NCBI GenBank assembly: GCA_037176885.1
Contig: JAWWNJ010000108.1
Coordinates: forward strand, 824,495 to 888,494
Reading direction: 5' to 3'
Length of the DNA: 64,000 nucleotides
From: Favolaschia claudopus
Lineage: Eukaryota; Basidiomycota; Agaricomycetes; Agaricales; Mycenaceae
In this document: positions 54,944 to 64,000 of the stretch, piece by piece
Position numbering within the stretch: the first letter of the stretch is position 1
Layout of the letters: every line of letters starts with the position of its first letter
Translations under genes and position numbers: made by a program
The notes under the pieces: generated by a model
What the model was told of the DNA's origin: nothing
The model's database searches: none
What the model saw: only the letters and a program-made list of their open reading frames with translations

Positions 54944-55728
54944 CTATATTCCTATGTTGAGGTAAGCGCCCGCAGACATGTGCGCAGAAGCAAAGCGCAC
55001 TCGTTTCAGTTCTCCGCAGCGAGTCAATGACTCGTCTCGAGTCAGATAGACTAACAATATGACGCAATCTCCCACTCGGACTCTCGAATGTTCGCTCTCG
55101 TCACAGACGATGACCTGCACGCAAAGTAAGAGAGAAAATCGAAGGTGGTCAAGGGCTCTAACCTTAGCTACGTGATCCGCTACGTCGACCCAACTGACGA
55201 TCGTTTTGACAAACTGAGTATTACTGAGTGGTCCGTGTTAACAGTATTCAAGCAGACTCTCACTGGTAACATGTTCTCGTCATGAATCAGCTGTTTCAGA
55301 GCCGCTAGTTGCTTCGAGAAATGTCCAGAGGAGGGTGTGAACTCGACCAGATGTAGAACGGTACATATTTTTGCCTGTTTCTAAACATAACGAAGACAAT
55401 AAATAAGTGGTCGGAGGAAAAAACAGAACAAGAACTCGCCGATTCCAGAAGCGGGGTGTGCGACGAGTTGCTGTTCTGCTCTGAGTACCCGTCCTGCAAT
55501 CAAAGGTCGATACCACGACCAAACACTGTGCCCTCGCTTCCCCTCGAGGGAGTGGATCGATTCCATCCTCCGAAAATCGACATATAAGAAGCGCTGCGCG
55601 TTTTCTCCCAGAGAGGAATGGCGGATGGCCCCATAGTCCAAGTCACACACGTCGTCGTCGAGAGTTCTTGCTCGTAGCATGCCTGCTATGCGTGTAACCT
55701 GACGCAGCGTTTCTTCATCTTTTTCCAT
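54944..55728 (-). CDS. Tandem unknown family, member T2
   Basis: The start is ATG at 55728 (MEKDEETLRQVTRIAGMLRA). The N-terminal block reads LDDDVCDLDYGAIRHSSLGE and AQRFLYVDFRRMESIHSLEG. The middle block is ICTVLHLVEFTPSSGHFSKQ then LAALKQLIHDENMLP, matching T3's VKLFHLQAAKLQTIIDEDL. After two introns (GTGAGA..CTCAG, GTTAGA..GTGCAG) come FVKTIVSWVDVADHVAK and VIVCDESEHSRVRVGDCVIL then LVYLTRDESLTRCGELKRVR. It ends SAGAYLNIGI with TAG at 54944-54946. The join between the first and middle blocks (55390-55510) is uncertain: no ideal donor sits at the position used in T1. Unknown function, no localisation signal. Confidence 0.55.
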
Positions 55729-55842
55729 TGTCGTGGTAGCTGACAACTCCAGTTACGGCACAGCTTCAGATCTGCGTTGCATCAAAACGACCGCTGATCG
55801 CGGTAAAGTCAATGACTCTCGTAAATAAATGATTCGACTTAA

Positions 55843-56813
55843 TTAACAATGTACTTTAGAGGCGCGCGACCACAGCCTCACAGTCTCCCCGATTTCGGCA
55901 GCAGAGATCGGTCGCCACCATCGGATCCACGCAGAGAACTCCTGGGGCTGGTTGAGCACGAAAAAAAAAAACCTTATGGTCGGCGAAACCGACCTTGAAA
56001 CGTGCCCCATCTGCATCCAAGCGCTCATCCTTACACAGTGACACCGTTAACTCCAAGTCGGTTCCGGGCACCAAATTCATTCGCATGGCCAAGTCTCGAG
56101 GCGTACCCATAATCTGCGAAAGTATTTCAGGACAGAGTCTCGAGAAATAAGATAAAAAGTAAAAAAAAAAGGAAAAAGGAGACGAAAGCCGAATGAAAGG
56201 GAAGCCAAGTCGACGCACCATGACGTCGATAAGCGGGGAGCCGTTAGCAGTCTTCTTCAACCAACTAGTGGTCACCTCTCCTGGCTACAAAAACGCGGGT
56301 TACCGAAGCCAGTCGATAGAACTCGTATATCTTACCGTCTCCTTCAAGTCTTCGTCGATGATTGTCTGTAACTTGGCCGCTTGCAAATGAAATAACTTGA
56401 CAGTATCTTCGTCGGCCCCGCTAGGACATCTAGTGGTGATGCGAGTGCACCGACGCCCGCTACGCTTTTGGATCATCAGATAATGGGACAAGAGGCGACA
56501 GAAACGACGGCACCTCTTTCCCAAGCGGATTATCCTTGTATACCACGTTGACCTCGTGCACCTCTACTATGAGCAAGGATCGGTACTTCGCGTAATCCCT
56601 GCGAGAGCGCTCTACGAATACAGGAGCACCAGCAGTGGGAGCTTGAGGAATCAAGGACTTGTAGGTGTAACGCGAACAGCAACCGGCGATGTCGATGAGG
56701 CTGGTATCCCGCGTGGAGGCGTAATGCTGATTCAAGACGTCGGTACCGAGCAGTGGGTGGGTCAAGCTGCGCTCGGCGTGCAAAAGCCTGCCAGCTATGG
56801 AGGTATCCGACAT
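55843..56813 (-). pseudogene. Tandem unknown family, member T3 (frame disrupted)
   Basis: The start is ATG at 56813 (MSDTSIAGRLLHAERSLTHP). The N-terminal block reads ASTRDTSLIDIAGCCSRYTY and AKYRSLLIVEVHEVNVVYKD, ending NPLGKE. The middle block (CPSGADEDTVKLFHLQAAKL, QTIIDEDLKETV) lies in another frame. A small change in the run AAAA near 56470 or an unusual intron could explain this. The next exons read TTSWLKKTANGSPLIDVM and MGTPRDLAMRMNLVPGTDLE, then LTVSLCKDERLDADGARFKV. An 11-T tract at about 55960-55970 (A11 on the plus strand) then shifts the frame. In the other frame the sequence continues QPQEFSAWIRWWRPISAAEI like its paralogues. It is either a decaying gene or contains homopolymer assembly errors. 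Confidence 0.55.
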
Positions 56814-56890
56814 GAAGACCACGGTTAGTCAAAGGCTACCACACTTTATATAGGTACACGGACAGGAAAAGCTCGGGCTAAGTAAATCGA

Positions 56891-57794
56891 TCATTGATCT
56901 CGGTGATTGTGTAACTGAGATCTCAAGATCGTCCCAATTCGGAGTCGTGTAACTGCCTGTAATCCCTGAGCCACAATACAAATTTCTGTGAACGATTCGT
57001 CAGGTCGCGATGGGTACGAGTTTCCCTGGACACGGACCTTATGCAGTATCCCGTCAGCATGCAAATATTCGTCCTTGGAAAGATTGAGCGTAATCTCCAC
57101 GTCTCTACCTACAGGTAATTCTGCACACAAGCGGTCAGGCGGCACGCCGACGACAACCTCGAAGACCACCAATTTCAGTCCCACGGGAAGGACCGACAAA
57201 AGCAGGACAGACCTCGATTAACATCGCCCCATCTTTTCCCTGCTTTGTCCAATTTCGATCCACTACCCCTGGCTATAGACCGATAAGCACATCGAGAAAA
57301 GGGCCGGGGAAAGAATCAGAGTCAGACACTCACTTTATCCTGGGCATCGGCGGCGACGACTTCGTTCAAGGTCTGAATCTGGCGGTCATAAAATTCGCCC
57401 CGTCGTCAGATCTACGCCCGGAGGACAGCCCAACGTGAGCCGAGAACTCTCTCGAGGACATCCCTTGCAGGCAGGATATAAACATATCGCCAAACGAAGG
57501 ATGGAAACCCACCTCCATGCCCAACGGGTTCAGCAGGAACTCGTACTCGCATTCGAGGACTCTGGCGATTATGCTCGTGCGGTACTTGGCCAACCTCACG
57601 CGGAAAGCGGCCCCGAGAGTGGCGCCCAGGTCGCGACCCTCCCACTTGTAGCTATATCGATGCATGTATCCCTCAACGTCCAACATTCCCTTATCGCGAG
57701 TGAGGAAAAAATGTTCACGGGCGACGTCCGTGGCGAGAACCGGTCGCATTTCGTTCCGAGGTCCCAATAGTCGAGTGCTGGCAAAAGTCGTCAT
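56891..57794 (-). pseudogene. Tandem unknown family, member T4 (probable one-base break)
   Basis: The start is ATG at 57794 (MTTFASTRLLGPRNEMRPVL). The N-terminal block is the clearest of the family: REHFFLTRDKGMLDVEGYMH, RYSYKWEGRDLG, KYRTSIIARVLECEYEFLLN then PLGMEVG. In the middle block SSGRRSDDG is in one frame, but the expected continuation EFYDRQIQTLNEVVAADAQD is in another, beside a GGGG run near 57396-57402. After this come NWTKQGKDGAMLIE, VVVGVPPDRLCAELPVGRDV and EITLNLSKDEYLHADGILHK, ending SQLHNHRDQ with TGA at 56891. Apart from one base the gene looks complete, so either a recent break or an assembly error is possible. Function unknown. Confidence 0.57.
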
Positions 57795-58161
57795 AGGTGA
57801 AACGAACTACCTGCGAGCAACCGTGGGTAGACTTCCGTATTGGCGGGATGTCGCGGGTGCTGCGATTGGAGCGCCACACACATTTCCACTTTCCGCTCCA
57901 ATACGCCGATCGCTCTAGAGCGATAACATCGCGCTAACAAAAGTTTCAGATACCATCTGAATCAGTCACAGGGCACACCTACCCGAGTCACAATCTTTCG
58001 CACCAGACCTGCGGAAAATTGCGGAGTCGGCAAACAAAGAAGGAGAGACCTGACATTGCGAACCTGGCGGCGCGTGGCTGTCACGCGGAGGTGAGAAACG
58101 CAATTCGAGTCGGTAATACATCAGGTGTAATACACGCTACTCTGAGTCAGAATAAAACACG
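57795..58161. other. Intergenic stretch, no gene seen
   Basis: This is about 370 bp between T4 and the nucleotidyltransferase-like gene. It should hold the T4 promoter. A short direct repeat (ACACGCTACTCTGAGTCAGA and ACACGCTACTCAGAGTCAGA) lies at 58131-58176 and overlaps the next gene's stop codon. Confidence 0.45.
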
Positions 58162-59540
58162 CTACTCAGAGTCAGAATCGTCCACTCCATCGGCACTCCA
58201 GCTCTCGGTCCAAGGATAAATCTGAACTGGCTCGTCTGGAACGTCGTGAAGTTGTATGAGCGCGCCAACTAGCTTTCGAAAGACGAGATGTTCTGTTATA
58301 AGAGTCAGCGTATGGCATGCCTGTAAAATACGCAAATTACGAAAAGTCCTCGTGTGCTCCAATTTGACTCCCGCCCACAGTTCCAGTGGAGCACATGCCC
58401 ACAGGACCCAACGACCAAGTGAAAACCTGAGCCGGCGACGGCGCAAAGTCCGGTATGCTGATCGGTGGGAGACTGAAGCGTAAACAGCCGTCGTCAGCCG
58501 TGGTGCGGGGGGTAGCGGGGACAGTCTATGTGCTTGCCACATTCGTGCGGCACATTGTATTCGAAAATAAAAGTGACGCCGCGGCGCATATACTTGTGCA
58601 GAATGTTCCAAGCCTCGATCTGGCTATCGAGGTCATCTGCGTTGACGGGCAAGGAGCGAGGAGTAACCAGAGCCAAGCCGTTCCTAGCACGATGGACTTC
58701 GTAGTGAGCAAACGCATCCCAGCCGAGCGCACCCCGGGTCGGAGCGGAATGGAAATTAAGTATGATCTCCTGTGGCGACTCGGAATAGGCCTCCACGATA
58801 TTGAGCACGCAACCGCGGGGGCTGGTGAGTGTGGTTACCCGCCGCACGCCACGCACGTTCTGGTAACCTTCATCGCCGCCCGTCTCTACAACGTACTCGA
58901 CATCCACCTGATTTTGGAAATATTTAACGATGTCGTCTGTCCTGTCATTTCCGCAGAAAAAGTCGAGATCGTTAGGTCGAAAATGTCGGTGAACCAAAGC
59001 CGCAATGAAGGAGCCCGAAATCAAAGCGCCTGTTGCCGCCTGCATGAGCTTCACGTCTCCGTAACGCAATTCGAACTGCGAGAGAAGATGTGCTGTCATA
59101 TACTCCAGAAGATCAGACCGCAAACGGACGTCTTCTGGCTTCAAATCGCGCGCGGCAGACTGTATAAGTCGCCTGAACAGGGCAACAAAGCTCTGGTGGT
59201 CGTGCTGCCGATTAGTATTGAGGCCTGCCCCGCACATGAACGCTCAGCGCTCAATATGGGAGATAAAGAGGACCCACTGTGCGCTGCGACCTTTGCCTCT
59301 AGCTCTGGAACTGTAGCGACGTGTTAACAAGAGGACAGAACTGCCACGCAAACGTACGTTCTCATCCAAGACCTCGTCGACCGTTATAGCCATGAATTTA
59401 GCAACGTTCATCGCGCCCATACGACTGCGTAAAGCGGTTGTGAACAACTGATATGCGTTCATCTCGTGCAGATAACGTTCCGCCAAGTCACACCACAATA
59501 CACGCTTAATCGTATCCTGTCTAGCGAGAACATCGACTAG
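58162..59540 (-). CDS. Nucleotidyltransferase-fold-like protein (copy A)
   Basis: The stop is at 58162-58164. The N-terminal exon (about 59390-59540) reads CDLAERYLHEMNAYQLFTTA, RMGAMNVAKFMAITVDEVLD. The 5' limit is uncertain because no ATG precedes it except that of EMNAYQ. After a long intron the main exon reads SFVALFRRLIQSAARDLKPE, then ISGSFIAALVHRHFRPNDLD with FFCGNDRTDDIVKYF. The order GS, spacer, PNDLDFF matches the G-S..D-x-D core of nucleotidyltransferase-fold domains, a layout seen in many uncharacterised agaricomycete proteins. A last exon, joined over a weak GTGGCA donor, ends YPWTESWSADGVDDSDSE. The number of acidic residues (DLD) is compatible with catalysis, but activity is unproven. 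It lies just upstream of the T1-T4 array on the same strand. Confidence 0.6.
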
Positions 59541-60236
59541 GCGGCGAGCGTAAGTGAGAGCTCTCGCAAAGGACAGTTATCCAGATACTGACAGGAAAGA
59601 GGGGGGGCGCACAATATAGGGCATGGACGCGAAGAGAGTAACGCACTGACTCGGACTCGGAGGTATATTTATATTTATTGTGAACATTGATGATCGTCCG
59701 ATCAGCGTTTCCAGACTGTGCTCGACGCAGAGGCTTCTGTCGCCCGACTCTGCACACAGCCCGATATTAGTCTCTGCTCGCCGAAAGGCGAAAAGCCGAA
59801 GACTGGCTCTCCATCGAATCCAGGAACACAGAGATCTTCTAACCGTTTACGTCATCAGAGCACGCGCGTCTTCCATACAGAGGACCACAGATGCGGACAG
59901 GAGATCACATCTCGATCTTGACTGAGCGCCAAAATTGAGAACAACGCCGCAACAGTCGTGGTGGTAAAAAGAGAGAAGGCAGTGGTTACGTAAATGCCAT
60001 TCCATTGATTATGCAGTCATCACTCCGGCAGATACGGCAAACACGACCTCGTGATAGGACAGACTCGGTAAAACTACAGCGAACGGCACAAAAATTGACG
60101 CGGGCAGGGTACGTCGGTGAAGCACTCGAGCATACGGTCCGAAACGATTAGTAGTTGTCGGGGCGCCTGATAATAACACCTACATTACATGCAAATTAGC
60201 TCCGCAACTCGCATAAGCCAAGCGGGAATAGAATGC
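59541..60236. other. Intergenic stretch, no gene seen
   Basis: This is about 700 bp between copy A and its decayed relative. It holds the presumed copy A promoter. Short ORFs show nothing recognisable. Confidence 0.4.
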
Positions 60237-61107
60237 TCACTCATTCCAGCCACAGCAGGGGACGGGAAAACAGCTTGGATTGACGAGAACGTAGCGAGTT
60301 TGAAACAGGCGTATCCTCATACCATCCGCATTCTCGAGCCCCACACTCATAGTGACTCCGGGGGGGTTGCCCTCGGTCTTGACGCCCCGCAATTTGAACT
60401 TGCCCACGTTCATGAGGTACGACCTGACCCTGCTTTCCACTCCATACCCGCAAAAGAAATCGAGACATCGAGGCCGAAGACGACAATCCCAGCAAAGCTT
60501 CAACGAACTCGCCGCACAGGACGGTCCCGGTCGTGGGAGTGAAGGAGTACTAGGTCTCCGAAATAAAGTCCAAAAGGCTCGAGGAGTCGGCTGACGCTGT
60601 ACTGGAGGAGCAAAGGAAGAATAACGTCGTCCTCTAAAGTGCGATCTTTCTCCCCTTTGTTGAGCAAACTGCAGATGAATTCCGCCATCAAAACGCGGTT
60701 GTGGACGGGACCGTTAAAGGTACGCTTTCCTGGAAAACTATAAACATTTCGTCCACTGTAGTAGCCAACACGTACGATATTTTGTCGAGAGCGTCTCTAA
60801 CGACCAACTTAGCTGCTGATAATAGAACAGTGAGCAAAGCGATAGAGTCTGCAAAGCAGAACAAAAGGCACCTCTGCGAATAATGGGTTCGTCGACATGT
60901 ACGCCCACAAAATTATGCACATTGCTGGCCGCCAACCCGGTACTACGCAAGGCAGCGTCGAACATCTGCATACAGTTGATGCGCGCCAACGCTTCGTCGA
61001 CAGGGGCGCAGAAGCCGACGCTTTCAAGATACAGGAAAAGGCTCAGAGCCGCCTTTGGACTAACAGCCGAATTGACGTCCGCGACCAGTTGAATATCAGC
61101 AGCTGTA
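60237..61107 (-). pseudogene. Nucleotidyltransferase-fold-like gene, decayed copy B
   Basis: An N-terminal exon ends at about 61107 after a TTAG acceptor and reads ADVNSAVSPKAALSLFLYLE, then CMQMFDAALRSTGLAASNVH and VGVHVDEPIIRR, matching copy A's YQLFTTALRSRMGAMN and TVDEVLDEN. The next block reads RTLEDDVILPLLLQYSVSRL and FGLYFGDL. TVLCGEFVEALLG aligns with copy A's ALISGSFIAALV. The key acidic segment CLDFFCGYGVESRVRSYL is in a different frame, so the core is frameshifted, and the glycine-serine pair is replaced by GE. Downstream similarity fades and a stop occurs at 60237. I see no way to splice it into a full product. Confidence 0.62.
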
Positions 61108-61547
61108 CACTCTAATCAGCACCACAATAATCGGCAAGGTCTATTAAGAGGCAACATACGTTCGTGGACAGCTGCCCCAAGTTGATGGCCAGTGGTCAGA
61201 AATATCAGAGGAGAGGGCAATGCAATAAGAACTGACGAGCAATAAAGACGAGTGGTTCCACAAAGCGAGGCTGGCTGCTCATAGTTCGATGTCTCAGGAA
61301 GGTATATCGTCGCAGTAGAGGTAGAAAATATTTATGGGAGCTGATCGCAGATCCGATCTATCTGCTACGCTTGACACAGGCCGAATATCACAAGAGAAAA
61401 TACGGAATATGTGCGAATACTGCTGCGCCCGGAAGCTCGACCGCGTCTCAATTGACCGCATGCTCTCCTTTAGTACAAGACCCGAAACGCTCATGATTCT
61501 AATGGAGATCTCGACTAATTCGCTACAGCACGACCCTAGTTACGCAG
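61108..61547. other. Short intergenic region
   Basis: This is about 440 bp between copy B and the RNR small-subunit stop. A minus-strand open stretch (61294-61494) reads SFRAQQYSHIFRIFSCDIRP but has no supported context. It could be a 5' exon of copy B. Confidence 0.35.
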
Positions 61548-62733
61548 TCAGAAGTCGGCATCCAAAACTCTATCAGATGCTGTCAATTGGCGTTCGGTTC
61601 GTAAGTGAGAGGAGTGGACTCACACGTTCCCTCGGTTCTCGCGTCCGAGCATGTGAGCTTTGCTGTATTCCGACACCCGCTTTTCAAAGAAATTGGTCTT
61701 CCCCTCCAAAGAGATCAATTCCATGAAGTCAAACGGATTTTCGCTATTGAACACTTTCGCCACGCCGAAACTATCCAGAAGCCTGTCTGCCACATATTGC
61801 ACGTATTGAATCATAGAATCCGGATTGATGCCAAGGAGTCGGAAGGGCAACGCTTCTACATGTGTATTGTTAGTGAAAGTCGACGGAGAAAAAGTCGATT
61901 CAAGGTACCGTGGACGAAATCGGTCTCTACAGACACTGCTTCCCGAACGATAGCCTCTACACTTGCGGAGGCTGGTTTCGTCTGCAACAACGAAAATAAC
62001 AGACACGCGAAATCGGTGTGCATGCCCTCGTCCCGACTAATAAGCTCGTTCGAAAAAGTGAGCCCTGGCATCAACCCTCTCTTTTTGAGCCAAAAGATAG
62101 ACGCGAAAGAAGCCGAAAAAAATATGCCCTCCACGGCGGCGAACGCTACAAGGCGTTCTGCAAAGGGCCTTTCTTCGTCCATCCATTTGATCATCCAGCT
62201 GGCTTTCTGACGCACGCACGGGACTGTTTCGATCGACCGAAACAGACGGTCTTTCTGCTCGGGGTCGTCGATATAGGCGTCGATTAGCAGCGAGTACGTC
62301 TCCGAGTGGATATTCTCTATCATAATCTGGAATCCGTAGAAACAGCGTGCTTCTGGGATTTGCACCTCATCGGCGAAACGCTGAACCAGATTCTCGTTCA
62401 CTACACCGTCCGCCGTCGCGAAAAACGCCAGAACAGTGGTGATGAAGTGCCGCTCATTGTCGGACAGGCTCGACTTCCAATGAACAAGATCGTGCGCCAG
62501 ATCTAACTCTTCCGCGGTCCAAAAACAGGCAACAGCTTTCTTATACATCATCCATATCTACGACCAGACGCATGAGTGCACATTAACGGCGGGGAACACA
62601 AACAAGAAGACATACCTGGGGATAAGTGATGGGAAATAACGAGAAGCGACCGGGATTCGGTGCCAATATGGGATCTACTAGCGAATGAGCACAGCACAAT
62701 AGAAGACGGACACATAATACCTTCAATAACCAT
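61548..62733 (-). CDS. RNR2: Ribonucleotide reductase small subunit (class Ia R2)
   Basis: I start at ATG 62733: MVIE, a short intron (GTATTA..GCTAG), [20 protein letters not shown], an intron, then [20 protein letters not shown]. Metal ligands and radical site are all present: Asp/Glu near [38 protein letters not shown] (Tyr in HSETYS), [19 protein letters not shown], and [20 protein letters not shown]. The next exon has [20 protein letters not shown] and [21 protein letters not shown] final exon after GTGAGT..GATAG supplies VLDADF and TGA at 61548-61550, the C-terminal tail that docks into the large subunit. R2 makes the tyrosyl radical for deoxyribonucleotide synthesis. The N-terminus is shorter than in typical fungal R2 proteins, which have about 50-80 residues before this point. 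The first intron donor is weak, so the true first exon may be elsewhere. Confidence 0.9.
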
Positions 62734-63397
62734 GAGCTACAGTGGTGTACGGTCGAAGAGACAACGAGCTCTTAACTTCTCGTGAGCCGTATTTAAAATC
62801 CAAAACAATACCCGCAGTTATGATGACTCGGGAGAGGCAATGTGACTCATTGCGCAAGTTCATGTTCCGCAGGCCAAAGAGTAGTATGATCGCCAAAAAT
62901 ACAGTTTCAAAGCAGATCATCCCAGTTGTTGGATGGTGGCTCGTTGGAAACTAAAGACTGAGCCCGCAGTCACGATCACGTGACTGGTGATACATCATTG
63001 ATGTGACATGGCTTCGCGAGCCGGCTGTAACAGTGACACCCATTGCCCTCACGGACGTTCAATAAGTGGAGGTCATGGCATAAATCAAGCACGCAATTAT
63101 GCAGCACCACAAGTTAAGATATTTCAAGGACGACACGCGAGTCCGAAAAAAAAAGTCGTAGACAGAGTAGCATCGGGGTAAGAACAAGGAAACCAAAAAC
63201 CAAACCCCCCCCCCCCCCCCCCCGCTCGATAAATGTAACTGCCGACATCAACGTGTCAAGCGCCTCAGAACAAGACCCGTTCCGTTTACTGAGAGTAAAA
63301 AGGAGTCAGAGGGCAAAATAATAAGCTGTCGACACTCGCCATTATGTGGAAGGCAGCACGACGCCGAATTCGCTACAAACACCGAGTTAGCGTTGAC
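62734..63397. promoter_or_regulatory. RNR2 upstream region with TCACGTGA and repeat motif
   Basis: This is about 660 bp. TCACGTGA at 62976-62983 lies 243 bp before the RNR2 start and is followed by GTGATACATCATTGATGTGACATGG-like sequence (62985-63008). A 19-C tract lies at 63205-63223. No gene is seen. Confidence 0.45.
63205..63223 (+). repeat. Poly-C tract (19 C)
   Basis: This is an uninterrupted run of 19 cytosines. The length of such runs is often unreliable in assemblies and may be variable in the organism. Confidence 0.95.
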
Positions 63398-63996
63398 TCA
63401 GCAAGAACAAGGAACAACAACAAAACGCACAGGCATGAACGGATAGTAATGAGTTGCATAATTCTTGCATTCGCTGTTATAGCAAGTGTCACCGAGTCGC
63501 CATTTCATCTTCGAAGACATGATAACGGGGTCGAGGACAGCTGAGTCGGATCCAACGCGCAGGACCAGCGAATCACGATCACGCGAGAAGTGTCTCCAAA
63601 GAATAGGACAAGCGGCTCCACACCCGGTAAGCCAGCTGCTGTTGTCTATAGATTTGCGAATTCCTCGACGCTCTAGATCCTGACTCGCCTGGATTGGCGG
63701 ATAATACCAACTATCGATGGCACTCCCGTCAAAAGCCTTTCTCGGGTAATACATGACCAAAAAGTCTCTGGTAAGGAACTGGATATTAGCAGTATGGGGC
63801 GAGACGACAATGGCTTCAGCGATGCTAGGTCCTTGAGTCTGAGTGAGGATTATATGGCGCCCCTAACAGAAGAAAAGGTCGACACAGACCAGAAAAACAC
63901 AGAACGAAATGTACTCACGGGAACAAGCTCAAACCGATACCTGGACGCGATATGCACCTGCAGACACGCATCGACTTCTAGCTCTCGGAACCCCAT
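63398..63996 (-). CDS. Unknown protein, partial or starting at the window edge
   Basis: ATG at 63996 gives MGFRELEVDACLQVHIASRY and RFELVP, then a 56 bp intron (GTGAGT..GTTAG, 63863-63918), then GRHIILTQTQGPSIAEAIVV and SPHTANIQFLTRDFLVMYYP. It continues RKAFDGSAIDSWYYPPIQAS, a segment CGAACPILWRHFSRDRDSLV, and ends CYNSECKNYATHYYPFMPVR then FVVVPCSC. About 180 residues as seen. The ATG is only four bases from the window end, so upstream exons are likely. No family is recognised. The last part has several cysteines and may include read-through of an intron. Its weak resemblance to the T1-T4 family (FLTRD) is too short to count. Confidence 0.45.
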
Positions 63997-64000
63997 ATCG

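Noticed and set aside
46995..63996. Integrated large DNA virus
   Set aside because: R2 with short N-terminus, GIY-YIG and zinc knuckles hinted at this, but no capsid, polymerase or packaging gene is present and most genes have spliceosomal introns.
1..64000. tRNA, rRNA or CRISPR features
   Set aside because: No cloverleaf with A and B boxes, no rRNA segments and no regularly spaced direct repeats were found by reading.

Overview
This window looks like nuclear DNA of an agaricomycete-type basidiomycete. Genes are dense and cut by many short GT..AG introns (about 45-110 bp). The families fit that group: a DUF6534-like membrane protein, a secreted GMC oxidoreductase, a tyrosinase, and at least six F-box/leucine-rich-type genes. 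All calls come from reading the sequence and conceptual splicing. No database search was possible, so exon joins are my models.

Region 1 (1-24.6 kb) is mostly recognisable metabolism and membrane genes. It holds the 3' end of a methionine-permease-like transporter, two tandem zinc-independent MDR oxidoreductases, a secreted GMC oxidoreductase, a DUF6534-like 7-TM protein, a secreted tyrosinase, a flavin monooxygenase, an arylamine N-acetyltransferase, a second 7-TM protein, a tyrosinase relic that has lost its CuB site, and an F-box/LRR-like gene. Three ~200-240 bp repeats here start with GTGAG and end with CAG, like introns.

Region 2 (25.0-45.6 kb) is a large tandem segmental duplication. 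Each unit runs: non-coding or decayed repeat block, F-box gene, membrane-protein gene. Unit 2 has an extra ~2.1 kb carrying a third F-box paralogue. The copies decay in a complementary way. The unit 1 membrane gene is frameshifted while the unit 2 copy is open, and the unit 2 F-box gene has lost its first coding exon while the unit 1 copy is open. A ~260 bp piece is inverted between units.

Region 3 (46-64 kb) differs in character. It holds a GIY-YIG (T5orf172-type) protein, a small triple zinc-knuckle protein, two divergent F-box proteins, a tandem array of four paralogues of a family I do not recognise (53.9-57.8 kb, all minus strand), a nucleotidyltransferase-fold-like gene with a decayed second copy, a ribonucleotide reductase small subunit with an unusually short N-terminus, and an unknown gene running off the right edge. 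TCACGTG sites and a CATCATTGATGTGACATG-like motif recur in promoter-like positions. The four-gene family is my best candidate for an undescribed system.

Several breaks are single-base differences in homopolymers, and a 19-C tract lies at 63205-63223. Assembly error must therefore be weighed against real pseudogenisation for those loci.
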